Assembly (NCBI RefSeq): GCF_000313135.1
Contig: NW_004457442.1
Location: forward strand, 1,022,657-1,086,656
Source of the DNA: Acanthamoeba castellanii str. Neff
Taxonomy: Eukaryota; Discosea; Longamoebia; Acanthamoebidae
DNA length: 64,000 nt
Direction: 5' to 3'
Of the stretch, positions 23,848-35,401 are shown in pieces. The notes beneath the pieces are model-generated. The model ran no database searches, was not told the DNA's origin, and worked only from the letters and a program-made list of their open reading frames with translations. The stretch's first letter is position 1; each line of letters opens with the position of its first letter. A program made the position numbers and the translations under genes.

Positions 23848-25242
23848 CACCACACGACACCACACGACCCCAATGTGAGGCCATATGTAAAGCGGAATGC
23901 GAGCGGGTGCGTGCTGGTGGGCACCTTGAAGACATCTTCGGGCAGTTCGCCGCTGGTGAGGCCCTGGATGAAGGGGTGGGCGATGATCTTCTCGAACACG
24001 CCCTCGATGCTGGTCCACAGCTCGGCCCCAAAGTCGTGGCTGGAACCGGGCGCCACAGGACCAGCAGCGCCCGTTGCTGACCTCAGCAGCGGCTTGAGCT
24101 TCCACATGTGGTCCAGCGGGCCGTGGCCCGACCCCAGGGCGTAGGGCGACGGCAGCGCGGGCAGCGGGGTGGTGGCCGTCGCATCGTCCGGCGCCGGCGC
24201 GTGCAGGATCGCACCGTGCACGTAGCGCACGGCCTTGCGCACCGCGGCCTCGAGGTCCCGCCCGCGCGCCAGCTCGGCCGCGATGGCCGACGACAGCGTG
24301 CACCCCGTGCCGTGGGTGCTCCTCGTGTGCACCCGCACCGACGCGTACTCGAACAGGCGGCCCTCGCCGTCGCACAGTACGTCCACCACCACCGCATCCT
24401 CCTCCCCCGGCTCGCCGTCGTCACTTACGTGGCGCTTGCGCCTCTCCTCCTCCAGGTGGCCGCCCTTGACCAGCACCGCGCCCGTGTACTGGTGGTGGAC
24501 CCGCAGACACTCGGCCAGCTCCGCGGCCACCTCCCGCACGTGCTGCACCGTGGTGGCGACTCGCTTCTCCTTCTTGGGCGCACACGGGGCGAGGTGCTCG
24601 AGGAGGAGGATGGCCTCGGGGATGTTGGGCGTCACGAGGCGCGCGTAGCGGAGAATGGCCGGCAGGTGGGCGATGGCCGATTCGTCGAGCAGCGGCTGGC
24701 CGCCCTTGGCCACCATCACCGAGTCGAGCACGATCGGGGGCAGCTCGCGACGCGGCTGCGGCGCTGACGATGCATCAGCGTCGTCGGCCGACAAAGGCGC
24801 AGGCGGGTAGAAGCGGGCGAGCGAGCCGAGCACGGCCTCGATGGACTCCTTGGAGCCCAGCATGCCGATCTTGATGGCATCGGCGCCGAGGTCGCTCAGC
24901 ACCGCCTCGATCTGGGCCTGGATCGTTTCGGGCGGAATCGGCAGCACCCCGCTTACCCCTGACACGGAACACACACGACGCACGCGCACACGGAAAATTA
25001 GGGGCGCACACAGTGGTGAGGGCTAGAAAGGGGGAGGCAGGGTATGTACCGGTGGTGTTCTGGGCGGTGATGGCGGTGATGGCGCTCATGCCAAACACGC
25101 CCCGAGCGGCGAAGGTCTTGAGGTCGGCCTGGATGCCCGCCCCTCCGCCAGAGTCGGACCCAGCGATGGTGAGGCAGCGATACACGCGCGGCTGGGCCTC
25201 CTCTGCGCCGTGCTGCTGCTGCTGCTGTTGAAGTGTTGACAT
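23131..25242 (-). CDS. HMP(-P) kinase (ThiD) fused to TenA/thiaminase II, THI20-like
   Basis: A bifunctional thiamine salvage enzyme. Thi[76 protein letters not shown] and [20 protein letters not shown] with the catalytic Cys. TenA follows a Ser/Ala-rich linker: [53 protein letters not shown], the active-site Cys in [12 protein letters not shown], and the last exon [17 protein letters not shown]. Intron placement in TenA (FK to FYIVQD) skips a 46-base CA repeat. The start [12 protein letters not shown] is ATG 25242; the stop is TGA (complement of 23131-23133). The same ThiD-TenA order occurs in yeast THI20. It converges with ThiE-ThiM across 92 bases. Confidence 0.93.
23801..23846. repeat. 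(CA)23 microsatellite in ThiD-TenA intron
   Basis: A pure CA run lies inside the intron that interrupts the start of the TenA domain, immediately upstream (sense strand) of the acceptor before FYIVQD. Confidence 0.9.
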
Positions 25243-25478
25243 CTACCGCTGGTCCTTGCTGTCGCTCCACGACCCTTCAATGAGCAAGACCACAAAGGCC
25301 GCACTGGGAACGAGCTCGTACCTTGCTTGTTCGTGACGTGGTGGTCTGACCACGGTCCACTGCACTGGTTCTTGGAATGACCAGGGAATATTCTTTATAT
25401 TTGTCATAATTCAGGTCTTTATTTTTTTATATTTTATTATTGTCATATTTCTTTATTTTTATTTTTCCTGGGCTGGGC
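25243..25478. promoter_or_regulatory. Divergent promoter region between ThiD-TenA and the M1 aminopeptidase
   Basis: 236 bases separate the two ATGs. The half next to the aminopeptidase is very AT-rich (long T runs with TTTATT at 25395-25460). I looked for a thiamine-pyrophosphate riboswitch (CUGAGA core) in this gap and did not see one on either strand. Confidence 0.3.
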
Positions 25479-28400
25479 ATGGAGGGACCGCGCTCGCTGA
25501 GCTTTCCGGGCTGGCTGGCGGGAGGCAGCGCTGGGGTGCACTACCACCTGAGGTTCGACCTGCGGCTGGAGGAGCCCGACTGCCGGTTCTTTGGCGAGGA
25601 GAGGCTCGAGTTTGAGGTCCAGCAGGAGGGGGTGCAGCAGGTGACGCTCAACTGCCGCGAGCTCAACGTGCGCGAGGCCTTCGTGGGCCAGCCCCACCTC
25701 CAGGCCGGAGCCGAGCCACGTCGGGCCACCATCGAGCCGCACCCCAACACAGAGAGCGTCACCCTTCACCTCTCCGGTTCGTATGCTTCCAATTAATTAA
25801 TTATATTATTTTTATTATTATAAATAATCTCACATGCGCAGAGCCGTTGGAGTTGGGCAAGGCGTGGCTGGTGCTGCGCTTTGATGGTGTCATTAGTGAG
25901 ATCATGACCGGTGTCTACAGGTACCGCATGTCGCTCGAGGACGGTACGTTGGTGTGGTGTGGTGCGGCTCCAGCCATTGACTGACCGGCGGGGTTGAAGG
26001 TCAGACTAATAATGCAATCGGTTTGTGGTGTGTGCGAGAGAGCAGGAGACAGCTTCAACATGGCCATCACCCAGCTGTGCACCACCAGCGCCCGAGCGGT
26101 GTTCCCGTGCTTCGATCATCCCTCGGCCAAGGCGCTCTTCACCGTCACCTTGTCGTTCCCATCATCCTTGGAGGTACGCCAACGCTCATCACCGCACACG
26201 CACCGCCGCACACGGCGCACGCACCACCGCACACAGCGCACGCACCACCGCACACAGCGCACTCACTTCACACGGCACATGCACGTATACGGACCCTGAC
26301 ACCATCGCAGGCGCATGCCAACATGCCGGCCGTCGAGGAGAGCCAAAGCAACGGAGTCAAGACGGTCAGGTTTGACACGTCGCCGCTCATGTCGACCTAC
26401 TTGCTGGCCTTCGTGGTGGGCCGCTTCGACGTGGTCGAAGACACCGTCGACTCTGTCAAGGCAATTGATCCCTCGCTCCATGCATTCTTTCTTTTTCGCC
26501 GCGACCTGACTGATCGATTGATGCTCACGCGAGAACCTTCGTCGATGTGATGCCCAGGTTCGGGTGCTGGCTCCGCCTGGCCAGGGAGCCAAAGGTCGCT
26601 ACGCTTTGGGCATGGCCACGCGCACGCTCGAGTACGTTCGGCCTCAGCCCAGAAGGCTCTCTTCCTGTGGGCTGACATGTGGCGATTGCTCTGCCTGCAG
26701 GTACTACAACCATTACTATGGCATTGCGTACCCATTGCCCAAGCTCGACCTGGTCTCGATTCCCAACCTGGCCTGCGGCGCGATGGGTACCTGGCCCAGC
26801 TCGACCGCCAGTCACGGGAATGATCAAACTTGCTGAAAAAAGATCCGATTGGCGCGCAGAGAACTGGGGCCTGATCACCTATCGGGCCGAGTACCTGCTG
26901 CTCGACGAAGCGACCGCTTCCCTGTCCCAGACCCAGCTCGTGACGTACCTGGTTTGCCACGAGGTACAGCCAGCCCTGCCACTTTGGAATTCGATCAATG
27001 CTACAGCCATGCGCGGCCTGTGGCAGATTGCACACATGTGGTTCGGCAACCTGGTGACCATGGCCTGGTGGAACGAGGTCTGGCTGAACGAGGGCTTTGC
27101 CACCTACTTGGGCAAGGCAGCCGTGGTTCACCTCCACCAAAACTCGAACGTACGTGCGTGCGACTGCTGCCCCCCCTTCTTCGGTACTCGGTCTGACCTG
27201 CGTGTTGCCTGTGGGTCAGATCTGGGTCGACTTCCTGAGTCGCTACACCTGCACGGCGTTCCAGCTCGACGCGCTGGACAGCGCTCACCCCCTCAGATTC
27301 GAGGTGACGGACGAGAGCGGCATAGACGGGTTCTTCGATGACATCTCCTACAACAAGGGGGCCAGCGTCATCCGCATGCTGGTATTACGACGAATGTTGA
27401 ACGGCGCCTGACTCGCTGGCTCAACGCGTGCGTGTGCGTGTGTGCGTGTGTGCGTGTGTGCGTGTGTCGTGTAGGTGGATTACATCGGCGAGGACACATT
27501 CAGACAGGGACTCAACCTGTATCTGACTCGCCACCAGTACCGCAATGCAACCACCGCCGATCTATGGCAGGCGCTCAGCGAGAAATCGGGTACGTGCAGC
27601 GGCGGCCGCCGCCACATGGCCCCACGTGGCTGACGCCGTCGTCCATGAATGAATAACAGGCATCGACCTGGCGGCGTTTATGGACGCGTGGATCAACCGC
27701 AAGGGCTTCCCGCTTGTGAGTCTGAGCGAGCACACCGACGACGACCACAACTACGCCGACGACCACCACGAGCTCTACGTCATCGACCAGACTACGTTCG
27801 CCGCCGCCAAGTCCTGCGGAGACGAGTCAACGACGAGGACGACGGGCTGGCGAGTGCCGGTGCGGCTGGCGGCACTGGCGCACGACGACTCGCGCGAGGA
27901 ACGCTTCTTCCTGCTCGAGCAGCCGCGTCAGGTGGTCAAGCTGCCCCGAAAGCCGGGCGGCTACCGGCACGTCAAGCTGAACGCCGGACACAAGGGCTAC
28001 TACCGCACCACCTACTCCACTCTCCTTGCCGAACGGCTGTTCGCCAACATCAGCAGGTGCGGGTGTCGTGCCATGCAGCGCGTGTGCGGTTACTGATTGC
28101 GGGGACAGGCAAGTGCTGCCTCCGATCGATCGTCTGGGCCTGTGCGACGACTTGTTTTCGCAGGCCCTGTCCGGCATCCTCCCCTACCACCGAGCCCTCC
28201 AAATCATCCCCCATTTCGAAGATGAGGTACGCTTCGCTTTGTGTGCGTGTGCGTGTGCGTGTGCGTGTGCGTGTGCGTGTGCGAGCTGACGCCACGCACT
28301 GGCTGTGTCATGGCGATATCGCAGAACGACCTGTTGGTGCTGAACAACCTGACGACCAACCTCCGCAAGCTGTCCGCCCTCCTGCTGGGCGAGCCCTACT

Positions 28401-29558
28401 ACCCCGCCTACCAGCGCTTCCTCAGGCGCTGCTTTGCGGCACACGCGCAGCGGCTCGGATGGGACGCCAAACCGGAGGAGGACACCTTTGCCGCGAACTT
28501 GCGGTACCGCGCCACGCACGCACCGCCGCACACGCACACGATGACACGCATGTTTGGATATTATGCAGGGCGACGGTGCTGTCTGAGCTCGGGGCCAACG
28601 GTGACGAAACGGTGATCGCCGAAGCCCAGAAGCGGTTTGCGCTTCACACCAGCGGCACCGCGCTGCTGCCCGCCGAGAGCCGGCCTTTCGTCTTTGGTCT
28701 CGTACGTGTGCGGTGGTGCGGTGTGCGCCTTGGCAGGCACTGAGAGCTAAATCCATCATCGCCGCCAACGCAGGTGGCAGCCGAGGGCGGCGAGGAAGAG
28801 TACGCGGCGTTGACGAAGTACTACAAGGACCCGGCCCATGAGGACCACCACAGGGCTCTTTCCGCACTGGCCACCACGCGCAAGCCTCCACTGATCGCCC
28901 GCACCCTGGTACATTGCCAACGCACGACACGCATACGACACGCACGACACGAGTGTCTCGTTGTTGAGACAACGTGGTGCACACAACAGGACATGCTGTT
29001 CAACGGTGAGGTACGGGCGCAGGACATGTCCACTGTGCTGGCGGCGCTCTGCTCGCACCCGGTTGGCCGCCGACAGGCCTGGGCGTGGCTCAAGGCCAAC
29101 TGGGATCAGTTCAACCAGCGGTACGGCGACTGCCTCTTACGCGGTGGCGTGAGTAGCAATTTTACACACACACACACACACACACGCACCCACGCACGCA
29201 CGCACGCACACACACACACACACAGGTTCAGCAAGGGCGTGTTCGTGTACTATGGGGCCTTCGACGCGCTCCTGCAGGGCATCGCCAGCGCCGAGGAGCT
29301 CCAGGACGCGCAGGCCTTCTTTGCCGCCCGGACCTTCCCCGCAGCCCAGCAGAAGGTCGCCCAGGTACATTGACCCCCGCCGCCGCCGCCGCCGCCGCCG
29401 TCGAAGAACGAACGAAGAACAAAGAGCGAAGAGTTGAACGAAGAGTGTGGTACACCTGTGGGTGGGGAATGCAGGTGTTGGAGAAGGTGCGGCACAACAT
29501 AGCGTGCCTGCAGCGCAATAGGGAACCCCTGGGCAACTGGCTTGCCAACGTGGAATAA
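25479..29558 (+). CDS. M1-family zinc aminopeptidase (puromycin-sensitive aminopeptidase-like)
   Basis: A zinc metallopeptidase that removes N-terminal residues. The start [12 protein letters not shown] (ATG 25479) has no signal peptide, suggesting a cytosolic enzyme. Family blocks: [48 protein letters not shown] and [19 protein letters not shown], where an intron interrupts [12 protein letters not shown], and [21 protein letters not shown], where an intron falls inside HExx[12 protein letters not shown] supplies the third zinc ligand. Later: [51 protein letters not shown] and [13 protein letters not shown]. The C-terminal helical domain ends with [20 protein letters not shown] and TAA 29556-29558. 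Around eighteen exons. Length and order agree with type II M1 peptidases (NPEPPS/ERAP group). Confidence 0.94.
26191..26275. repeat. 21-bp tandem repeat in an aminopeptidase intron
   Basis: A unit close to CGCACGCACCACCGCACACAG repeats about four times with small differences, between exons ending FPSSLE and starting at AHANMP. It encodes nothing in the gene's frame if the intron call is right. Confidence 0.65.
28241..28283. repeat. (TGTGCG)n microsatellite in an aminopeptidase intron
   Basis: Seven copies of the TGTGCG hexamer follow the donor of the exon ending IIPHFEDE. A similar CA/CG-type run occupies about 29164-29222 in a later intron of the same gene. Confidence 0.8.
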
Positions 29559-29658
29559 TCGTTGGTTGCACCCGATGAGAGGTACGCATACATGCCGTTA
29601 ACACAGCACAATCACATCGTTTCAAACATGTATTTATCTTTCATCGAAGCGTCTATTG

Positions 29659-30504
29659 TCAATGCGTCCTGGGGTGCGGGCTGCGCTCCACGCGGTTGTG
29701 AAACAAGCGCTGGCGCCGATGCGGCGGTTTGAATGAGGGGGAAGACGACGGCGAAGGGGAGGGCGAGGGCGAACTACTGGGCGAACCGCTGGACGAAGGC
29801 GAGGGCGAGCGGCTGGGCGAGGCTGAGCTCGAGGGCGAGGGCGAGCTGCTGGGCGAGGCCGAGCTCGAGGGCGAGGGCGAACCAGAGGGCGAGGCCGACG
29901 GGCTGTTGGTCGGCGAGTTGGTCGGGGACGAGGTGCTGGTCGATGAGGGCGTACTGGTGGGCGAGCTCGTGGGCGAGCTCGTGGGCGTGCTCGACGGGGT
30001 GGGCGAGTTGGTGGGCGAGTTGGAGGGCGTGCTCGACGGCGACGGGATAGGGATCACCGACACGTTGTCGAGCAGCCAGTAGCAGCATTCCTGTTGGTAT
30101 TCGAAGAACAGCGTGGTCGAAGTCGAAGTGGCTGTGACTGTGTACGTGTAGGTAACGGGGCTGGGGTAGAATTCGGTGGTCAAGCTAAGCAGGGTGGTAC
30201 TGCCCCACCGGGCGATGAACGACTCGCCGTTGCTCAGATAGCTCCACAAATCGAACGAGTAGGTGTAGGAGACTCCGATCTGAGTGGTGAGGGTCTGGGA
30301 GCTGGTCGCTGGTGCTCCTGAAGTCCCGAGCGCAATGACACCCCCTTCGTAGGTCGGATCGTAGCCACTGTAACCGTTGGCAGCAAAGTTCCAGCCGTCT
30401 GCACAGGTGCCGGTTCCACAGGTGACCAGTTGTTGGGCGGTGGTTCCGCCCAGACAGAGGGTCAACACGACGACCGTCAGGGCCACGCAAGATAAGCGCC
30501 ACAT
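29659..30504 (-). CDS. Secreted protein: beta-rich domain plus Ser/Pro mucin-like tail
   Basis: A single-exon gene. ATG 30504 gives MWRLSCVALTVVVLTLCLGG followed by TTAQQ, a clear signal peptide. An upstream in-frame ATG at 30609 would precede it with a Gly/Arg repeat and is probably 5' UTR. Residues about 27-150 form a predicted beta-sandwich (SQTLTTQIGVSYTYSFDLWS, TLLSLTTEFYPSPVTYTYTV, CCYWLLDNVSVIPI) reminiscent of carbohydrate-binding jelly-roll domains that end in a LDNVSV-type strand. The remaining ~120 residues are repeats of SPSPSSSASPS and NSPTSSPTPSS, probably heavily O-glycosylated, ending in a basic tail. No membrane anchor is seen. Likely an extracellular or cell-surface/cyst-wall protein; family not identified. 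Confidence 0.7.
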   Translation of the reverse strand: MWRLSCVALTVVVLTLCLGGTTAQQLVTCGTGTCADGWNFAANGYSGYDPTYEGGVIALGTSGAPATSSQTLTTQIGVSYTYSFDLWSYLSNGESFIARWGSTTLLSLTTEFYPSPVTYTYTVTATSTSTTLFFEYQQECCYWLLDNVSVIPIPSPSSTPSNSPTNSPTPSSTPTSSPTSSPTSTPSSTSTSSPTNSPTNSPSASPSGSPSPSSSASPSSSPSPSSSASPSRSPSPSSSGSPSSSPSPSPSPSSSPSFKPPHRRQRLFHNRVERSPHPRTH

Positions 30505-30899
30505 GACCAGACCTCCTCTTCCTCTTCCTCTTCCTCTTCCTCGTAGCAGTAGAGGCGTTGCGAATATCCCTTTTTGGTACAAACCAAATAGGTGCCTCGG
30601 ATGAACCAATCAGCAACACACATTTAGTGAACCTTGGGGAAATGAGTAAATAAAAAATACGACAAAATCATGTTTCCCTCCATGACCTCAGCTGGCCAAC
30701 GCTGAATTCCTGAGCCTGCGGTCTGGGCCTTCCACTGGGCCGCCACTCTCCTTCGTCTCGTGGACCATAGCTGGTCAAACGCACGCCAGCTGCGTAGTCG
30801 CACCACGCACACGCACATGCACACGCACACCCGCCCGTGAGAGAGTAATCGCTCAAATGTTGTATTCTTCTCTTACTGCTCTACCCCCGCCCCCACAAC
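30505..30899. other. Intergenic: promoter of the secreted gene and 3' flank of the channel gene
   Basis: This gap is followed on both sides by minus-strand genes. Next to ATG 30504 is a run of CTCTTC hexamers (about 30510-30542, GAAGAG on the sense strand), likely 5' UTR. The rest is unremarkable and no coding sequence is supported. Confidence 0.4.
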
Positions 30900-31108
30900 T
30901 CACACGTGAAAGTAGTTGGGGCTGGTCGGTTCGGTGGTGTCATCGCTGTCCTCACTGAAGTCATAGTCATAGCCGTCGCCGCTGCTGGCGGCATGTCGTT
31001 GCGTGGGCGCAGCTGCAGGCCGTCGCTGCTGGAGCGTGCGTGGAGCTCCTCCGCCCCTCACCGCCGTCTTCTTCTCCTCGGCCGGGCTGTCGTAGCTGTC
31101 GTCGATGC

Positions 31109-31142
<34 letters not shown>

Positions 31143-34100
31143 GCTATCGTCCTGTTCCGTCTCCGTGCGCTCCTGCTCCTGCTCAAAGTCCTCGTCGTCA
31201 TCACTGAAGTCGTTGCTGTACGCATCACGATCGTAGCTCGAATCTGGTGGAGTGTGAGGGTGGTCAGGTCCCTCCATGCTGCACAAACACCGTCAAGAAT
31301 GCAAAGAATGGTGTGGGCGGGCCGCACCTGTAGTGCTTGTGGCAGCCCTCTTGGCGTAGTTGGCGTCCTCCTGCTCGACAGCAAGCATGCTCGGCTGGGT
31401 GTAGGCCTTCCTGAACTCTTCGTACGACAGAGGCTTGAGCGTCGATACGCCTACGGGCGTGGATTGTTGGACACGAGAGAGAGAAAAGAGAGACGTGGTC
31501 AGCGAGTTTGAAGGAGACCCACGAGCAGAGGGGTCAGAGACCCTCTGTTGACGTACCATTGATAGGTCCGCTGTTGGAGACGGTCACCCAGTGGAAATGG
31601 AGCAGGACCCAGATGCCGGCCGTGATGAAGGGCAGGGCGACCAGCGCCCCTCCGCCGCCGAATTTGCTCAGCGTGAGGATACCCTGCCAAGTTTGTAGGA
31701 GTCAGTGAGCGAAGGGGTGCGCCACATGTTCGACTAGGTCGGCCCTTGGGCGGCCCCGCTTGTTTGACCGGGGGGAGGGAGGAAGGCATACGATCATGGC
31801 CAGCTGGAAGAGGATGAGGGACGTCATGAACATGTGGAAGATCAGCGGCCACATCGTCGCACCGCCTGTACACAGCACGCGTCCGATGACAATCGCGGAG
31901 CAAGGGGGGGGGGTCAGACAGTGAATGAAGGGTAATGAGTATTGTGTAGGCCCCCGTACGTACCCTGCCATGAGGTGCGGGTGGTGTAGATGATCTGGTA
32001 GCGATCCACCAGATAGACCACGATGAAGTAGCACAGCCCGAAGACGCTGATCAGTGGCGCCTGCTCGAGCGAGAGACCGGCGGTGAGTTGTCCACATTGA
32101 AATGCATTGACACAAAACAGCGGCGAGCGCGTGCTTGATTCGCACCATGAGGCTGTAGACCAGAGTGACCGTGTAGATGAGCAGCCCCTGCGCCACGCTG
32201 CCTGCGTAGTCGAAGGTCGGGTACTGCCACATTTTGGCTTTCTACACGACGAACGCAAGCAAGCATAAAAAAATGAATTTGTAATAAAATAATAATAACA
32301 AAAAAATACCAAGAAGAATAAACCAAAATATAAAACAAAACAATAAAATTGCAGTACAGAAAGGTGGGTTACCTGTCGAACGGTCGAAGGCCGCATGAGC
32401 ACATACCACACGAACTGCTGCAGAATTTGCCGGGTGCGGAAGAGCGTGAGAGGCGTGATGCAGAAGGTGACCACGAGGATGTAGTTGATGAAGAATGTCG
32501 AATTCTGCGGCAGGGCCTGCGCCAACAGCGAGATCAGGTTTCTATGGAAGCACACGATGGTGGAAGAAATCAAAATCAATTGGTCAGTTCGACTGCACAA
32601 GCCTGGCCAGACGAAGTCACACAGACGCATCAACGCTACGAGCCAAGTCAAGTGGAGGAGAGAGGGACCTGGGGTTGTCAATGAACTCTGAGAGGATCTT
32701 GGAGAGCGTGCCGCCAAAGGTGGAGACGAACACGACGTGAATAATCAGGAAGGACCAGTAGGTCGTCATCGTCTTCCACTCCACCGTGGATTTGGCCCAC
32801 CTGGAACACGACACACACACAACACACACACGCACAAACACGACACACACACACACACAGTCAGCGCGACGAGTATGACATGTGCGACACGCGGGGAATG
32901 GGCGGTGCGTACTCGTACGACCGATGGATGATCCAGCGAATGATGTGCTTGGCGAGCACGAGTGACAGAACGAGAAAGATCGCCGGAGCGAAGCCCTCGA
33001 CCACCGACACGGCGTAGTCCGACAGGTGGTCGCTGATGCCCGTCTGGATCCACCCAAAGCCGTCGACCTCGCTCAGCGATTGCAAATTGGCCAAACCTGC
33101 GCAAACGTGGTGCGGGCGTCGATGGTGGTGTCGTTAGCAACACATTCAGTAGTAGGAATGACGAGCATTCCAAGCATTCCAAGCGCGACACGTACTGGCA
33201 AAGATGAATGCGGGAAAGGCCCACGCGATGGCCATGAGGGTGAGGCCGACGATGACCACCGTGCGCGTGAGAAGCAGGCGCCAGTAGGGCGGGTGGAGCG
33301 TCTTCCACGACACGTCGTTGGGTTCGGGAGCAGCGGAGATTATCATCTCGTGGGGCGCGACGAAGGGCTGGATCGTCATGCGCGGCACCACCATGCTGTC
33401 GAAGACCATAAAGGCCACGCCGGTCTTGGGGAGGTGCTTCTCGGGGTTGGCCTGAATCGCGCTGATGTGCGACGTCAGCTTCGCGATCTTGGCCTTGAGA
33501 TATCTGATCGATGCAATCTGGCAACACACGACACACGACACACGACACACGACACACGACACACGACACACGACACACGACACACGATCTCGTTGATGAG
33601 AAGAATGAAGAAGAGGGCACGGGCGTTGACAAACGAACCTCTTCGTCGATCAGGTGTGCCAGCCGCTTGGGCACGTTGTCGCTGTTGCGCTTGAGGTCGC
33701 CCATGCAATGCTTGAGGATCGTGCGATTCTTCATCTTCCACTTCCACTTGCGCCACTCGTAGAGGAACCAGAAGCAGCACGACTTGCGCCGCCTCCTCTC
33801 CTCCGGGTCGGCGAGCGGCCCGCCGCCGCCACCCTCAACGTCCCGGCCCTTGTCGCCGCCACCACCCTCGAGGCCTGAATGCTTCGACGGTCTGGTCTCC
33901 ATCTCCAGCTCGTCGGGTAGCGTGTCGTACGACAGCCGGCCGCCGGAGAGGGTGAGGATGAAGTTGCTCTCGCGCATGGTGGCGCGCAGGTGCCCGCTGG
34001 TCGTCAGCAGCTCGCCGTTGTGGTGCTTGCCCTCGCCCCTGGTCATCGCCCCGGAGATGTCGTTGTCGTTGTGAGTCCGCTCGCTACTGCTGCTGCCGCC

Positions 34101-35401
34101 GCTGTCAGTCTTGCCTTGCGCGGGCGACTGCGGGTGGTGGACTTCCATGACGTGGGTGTGGTCGCGCGAGTTCTCCCATTCGCGCAGTTCGCGTTTCCGC
34201 TTGAGCTCGGTGAGCTTGTTGTTCCACTGCCGCTTGAACTTGTCGAACTCCTCCAGGTCTTGCTCCGCCATTTCCAGCTTGTTTAGATACCGAACGCGCT
34301 TCTTTCTCAACTTACTGAAAAGTGCGCGCAACCCGAGTCAATTACCACACATGCACACGCACGCACACACGCGCACACGCACACGCGCACACGCGCACAC
34401 GTGAATGGGTAGAAGGTACCGAAGCTTCTTGTCATTCCAGACAAGCCGCACGCTGATTACTTTCACGCCGTCGAAATGGTCCTCGAACCACTGCCGAAGG
34501 CTCTGGTTGTCGCGCAGGCGCGTGGGCAGGTTGCGGAGGATGATCGAGTACCCCTTGACCTCGTTCTTGTTGAGGTACTTCTTGCGGAGGTCGGTGTACT
34601 TGCGGTAGTAGAACCAGATGATGAAGTAGGACACGAACGAGTAGAAGTAGGTGAAGAGCACGTGGGCGATCAGCTTCGTGTCGGTGCCGTCGATGTTAGA
34701 GATGGTCAGATAGCCCAGGTCCGGAAGCTGCTCAGTCGTCGTACCTAGATCGCCATCACATTAACAAAGAACTACTCGTGCGTGTCGTGCGTGTCGTGCG
34801 TGTCGTGCGTGTCGTGCGATAGGAGTGAGGTACCGTGGATGTTGATGGGAATGATGACGGCGCTGCCGAAGAGGGCCATCATTCCGCACAATAGCAGGCA
34901 GATGCGCAGGAAGCGGATGTGCATGATCGCGTCTGCTCCCTTCTCCTTCCAGATTCTCTTGTCCGAATAGCTGCAGCAGTCGCGTGCCACAAAGGTAAGG
35001 GAAGCGGCAGTTGGCCAACAACAGTTACACCACAAAAAAAATGAAGACGACGGATGCAAAGAGCGAAGCGGAGCTGATGGAGCAAGAAAGATGGCGAGTG
35101 GGAAGATGACGTACATGAAGGCCTGAGGAATCCATGCCACCAAAGACTTCCAAAAGGAGAGGAGCAGCGGATTATTGACTGGCTTCTTGGTCGGTGCATA
35201 CCACCTGTGCAACCAAACAGCCACGATGCAGGCCTCTTGAGGTGTGCGGGTTTAGGTTGTTTGGGGAGAGGGGGGGCGAAGATACCAGTAGAATAAAGAT
35301 CGGCGATAGATGAGGCAGAATATGGTAAACGAAGCGAGCCCACATGCTATGCTTATGTACAGGGTGATTTCGAACTTCTTTTGCTCGTCCCCCTCCGCCA
35401 T
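30900..35401 (-). CDS. CSC1/OSCA/TMEM63-family mechanosensitive (stress-gated) cation channel
   Basis: A multi-pass membrane channel, plasma membrane or endolysosomal. The start is ATG 35401 (MAEGDEQKKFEITLYISIA). Helices include FLRICLLLCGMMALFGSAVI, HVLFTYFYSFVSYFIIWFYY, LLLTRTVVIVGLTLMAIAWA, LSKILSEFIDNPR|NLISLLA, INYILVVTFCITPLTLFRTR and IYTVTLVYSLMVRIKHALA. Family blocks: YSIILRNLPTRLRDNQSLR (the RNL-P ferredoxin-like loop), TGVAFMVFDSMVVPRM, PNDVSWKTLHPP and KMWQYPTFDYAG. An unusually long intracellular loop (about 34300-33640) carries a coiled-coil, a Ser/Gly-rich linker and a KWKWKMKNR basic stretch. The C-terminal tail (about 31290-30900) is very acidic, with an 11-residue Asp run from GAT repeats and SPNYFHV as the end. 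Roughly fifteen exons. Confidence 0.92.
31109..31142. repeat. (ATC)11 triplet repeat, coding (poly-Asp)
   Basis: Eleven tandem triplets on the plus strand read GAT on the sense strand and encode an Asp run in the cytosolic tail of the OSCA/TMEM63 channel. Confidence 0.8.
33523..33587. repeat. 7-bp minisatellite (GACACAC)n in a channel intron
   Basis: About nine head-to-tail copies of GACACAC lie in an intron between the exons with IDEE and IASIRYLKAK. The regular 7-bp period contrasts with the 2- and 4-bp repeats elsewhere. Confidence 0.8.

Noticed and set aside
25243..25478. Possible TPP riboswitch upstream of ThiD-TenA
   Set aside because: No conserved thi-box core sequence was recognised on either strand, nor in the ThiE-ThiM introns that I read.
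30505..30609. Upstream ATG (30609) as the start of the secreted protein
   Set aside because: It would place a Gly/Arg repeat before a clear signal peptide that starts at 30504.
33026..33694. 222-codon plus-strand frame
   Set aside because: It is antisense to conserved OSCA/TMEM63 exons and crosses the GACACAC minisatellite.
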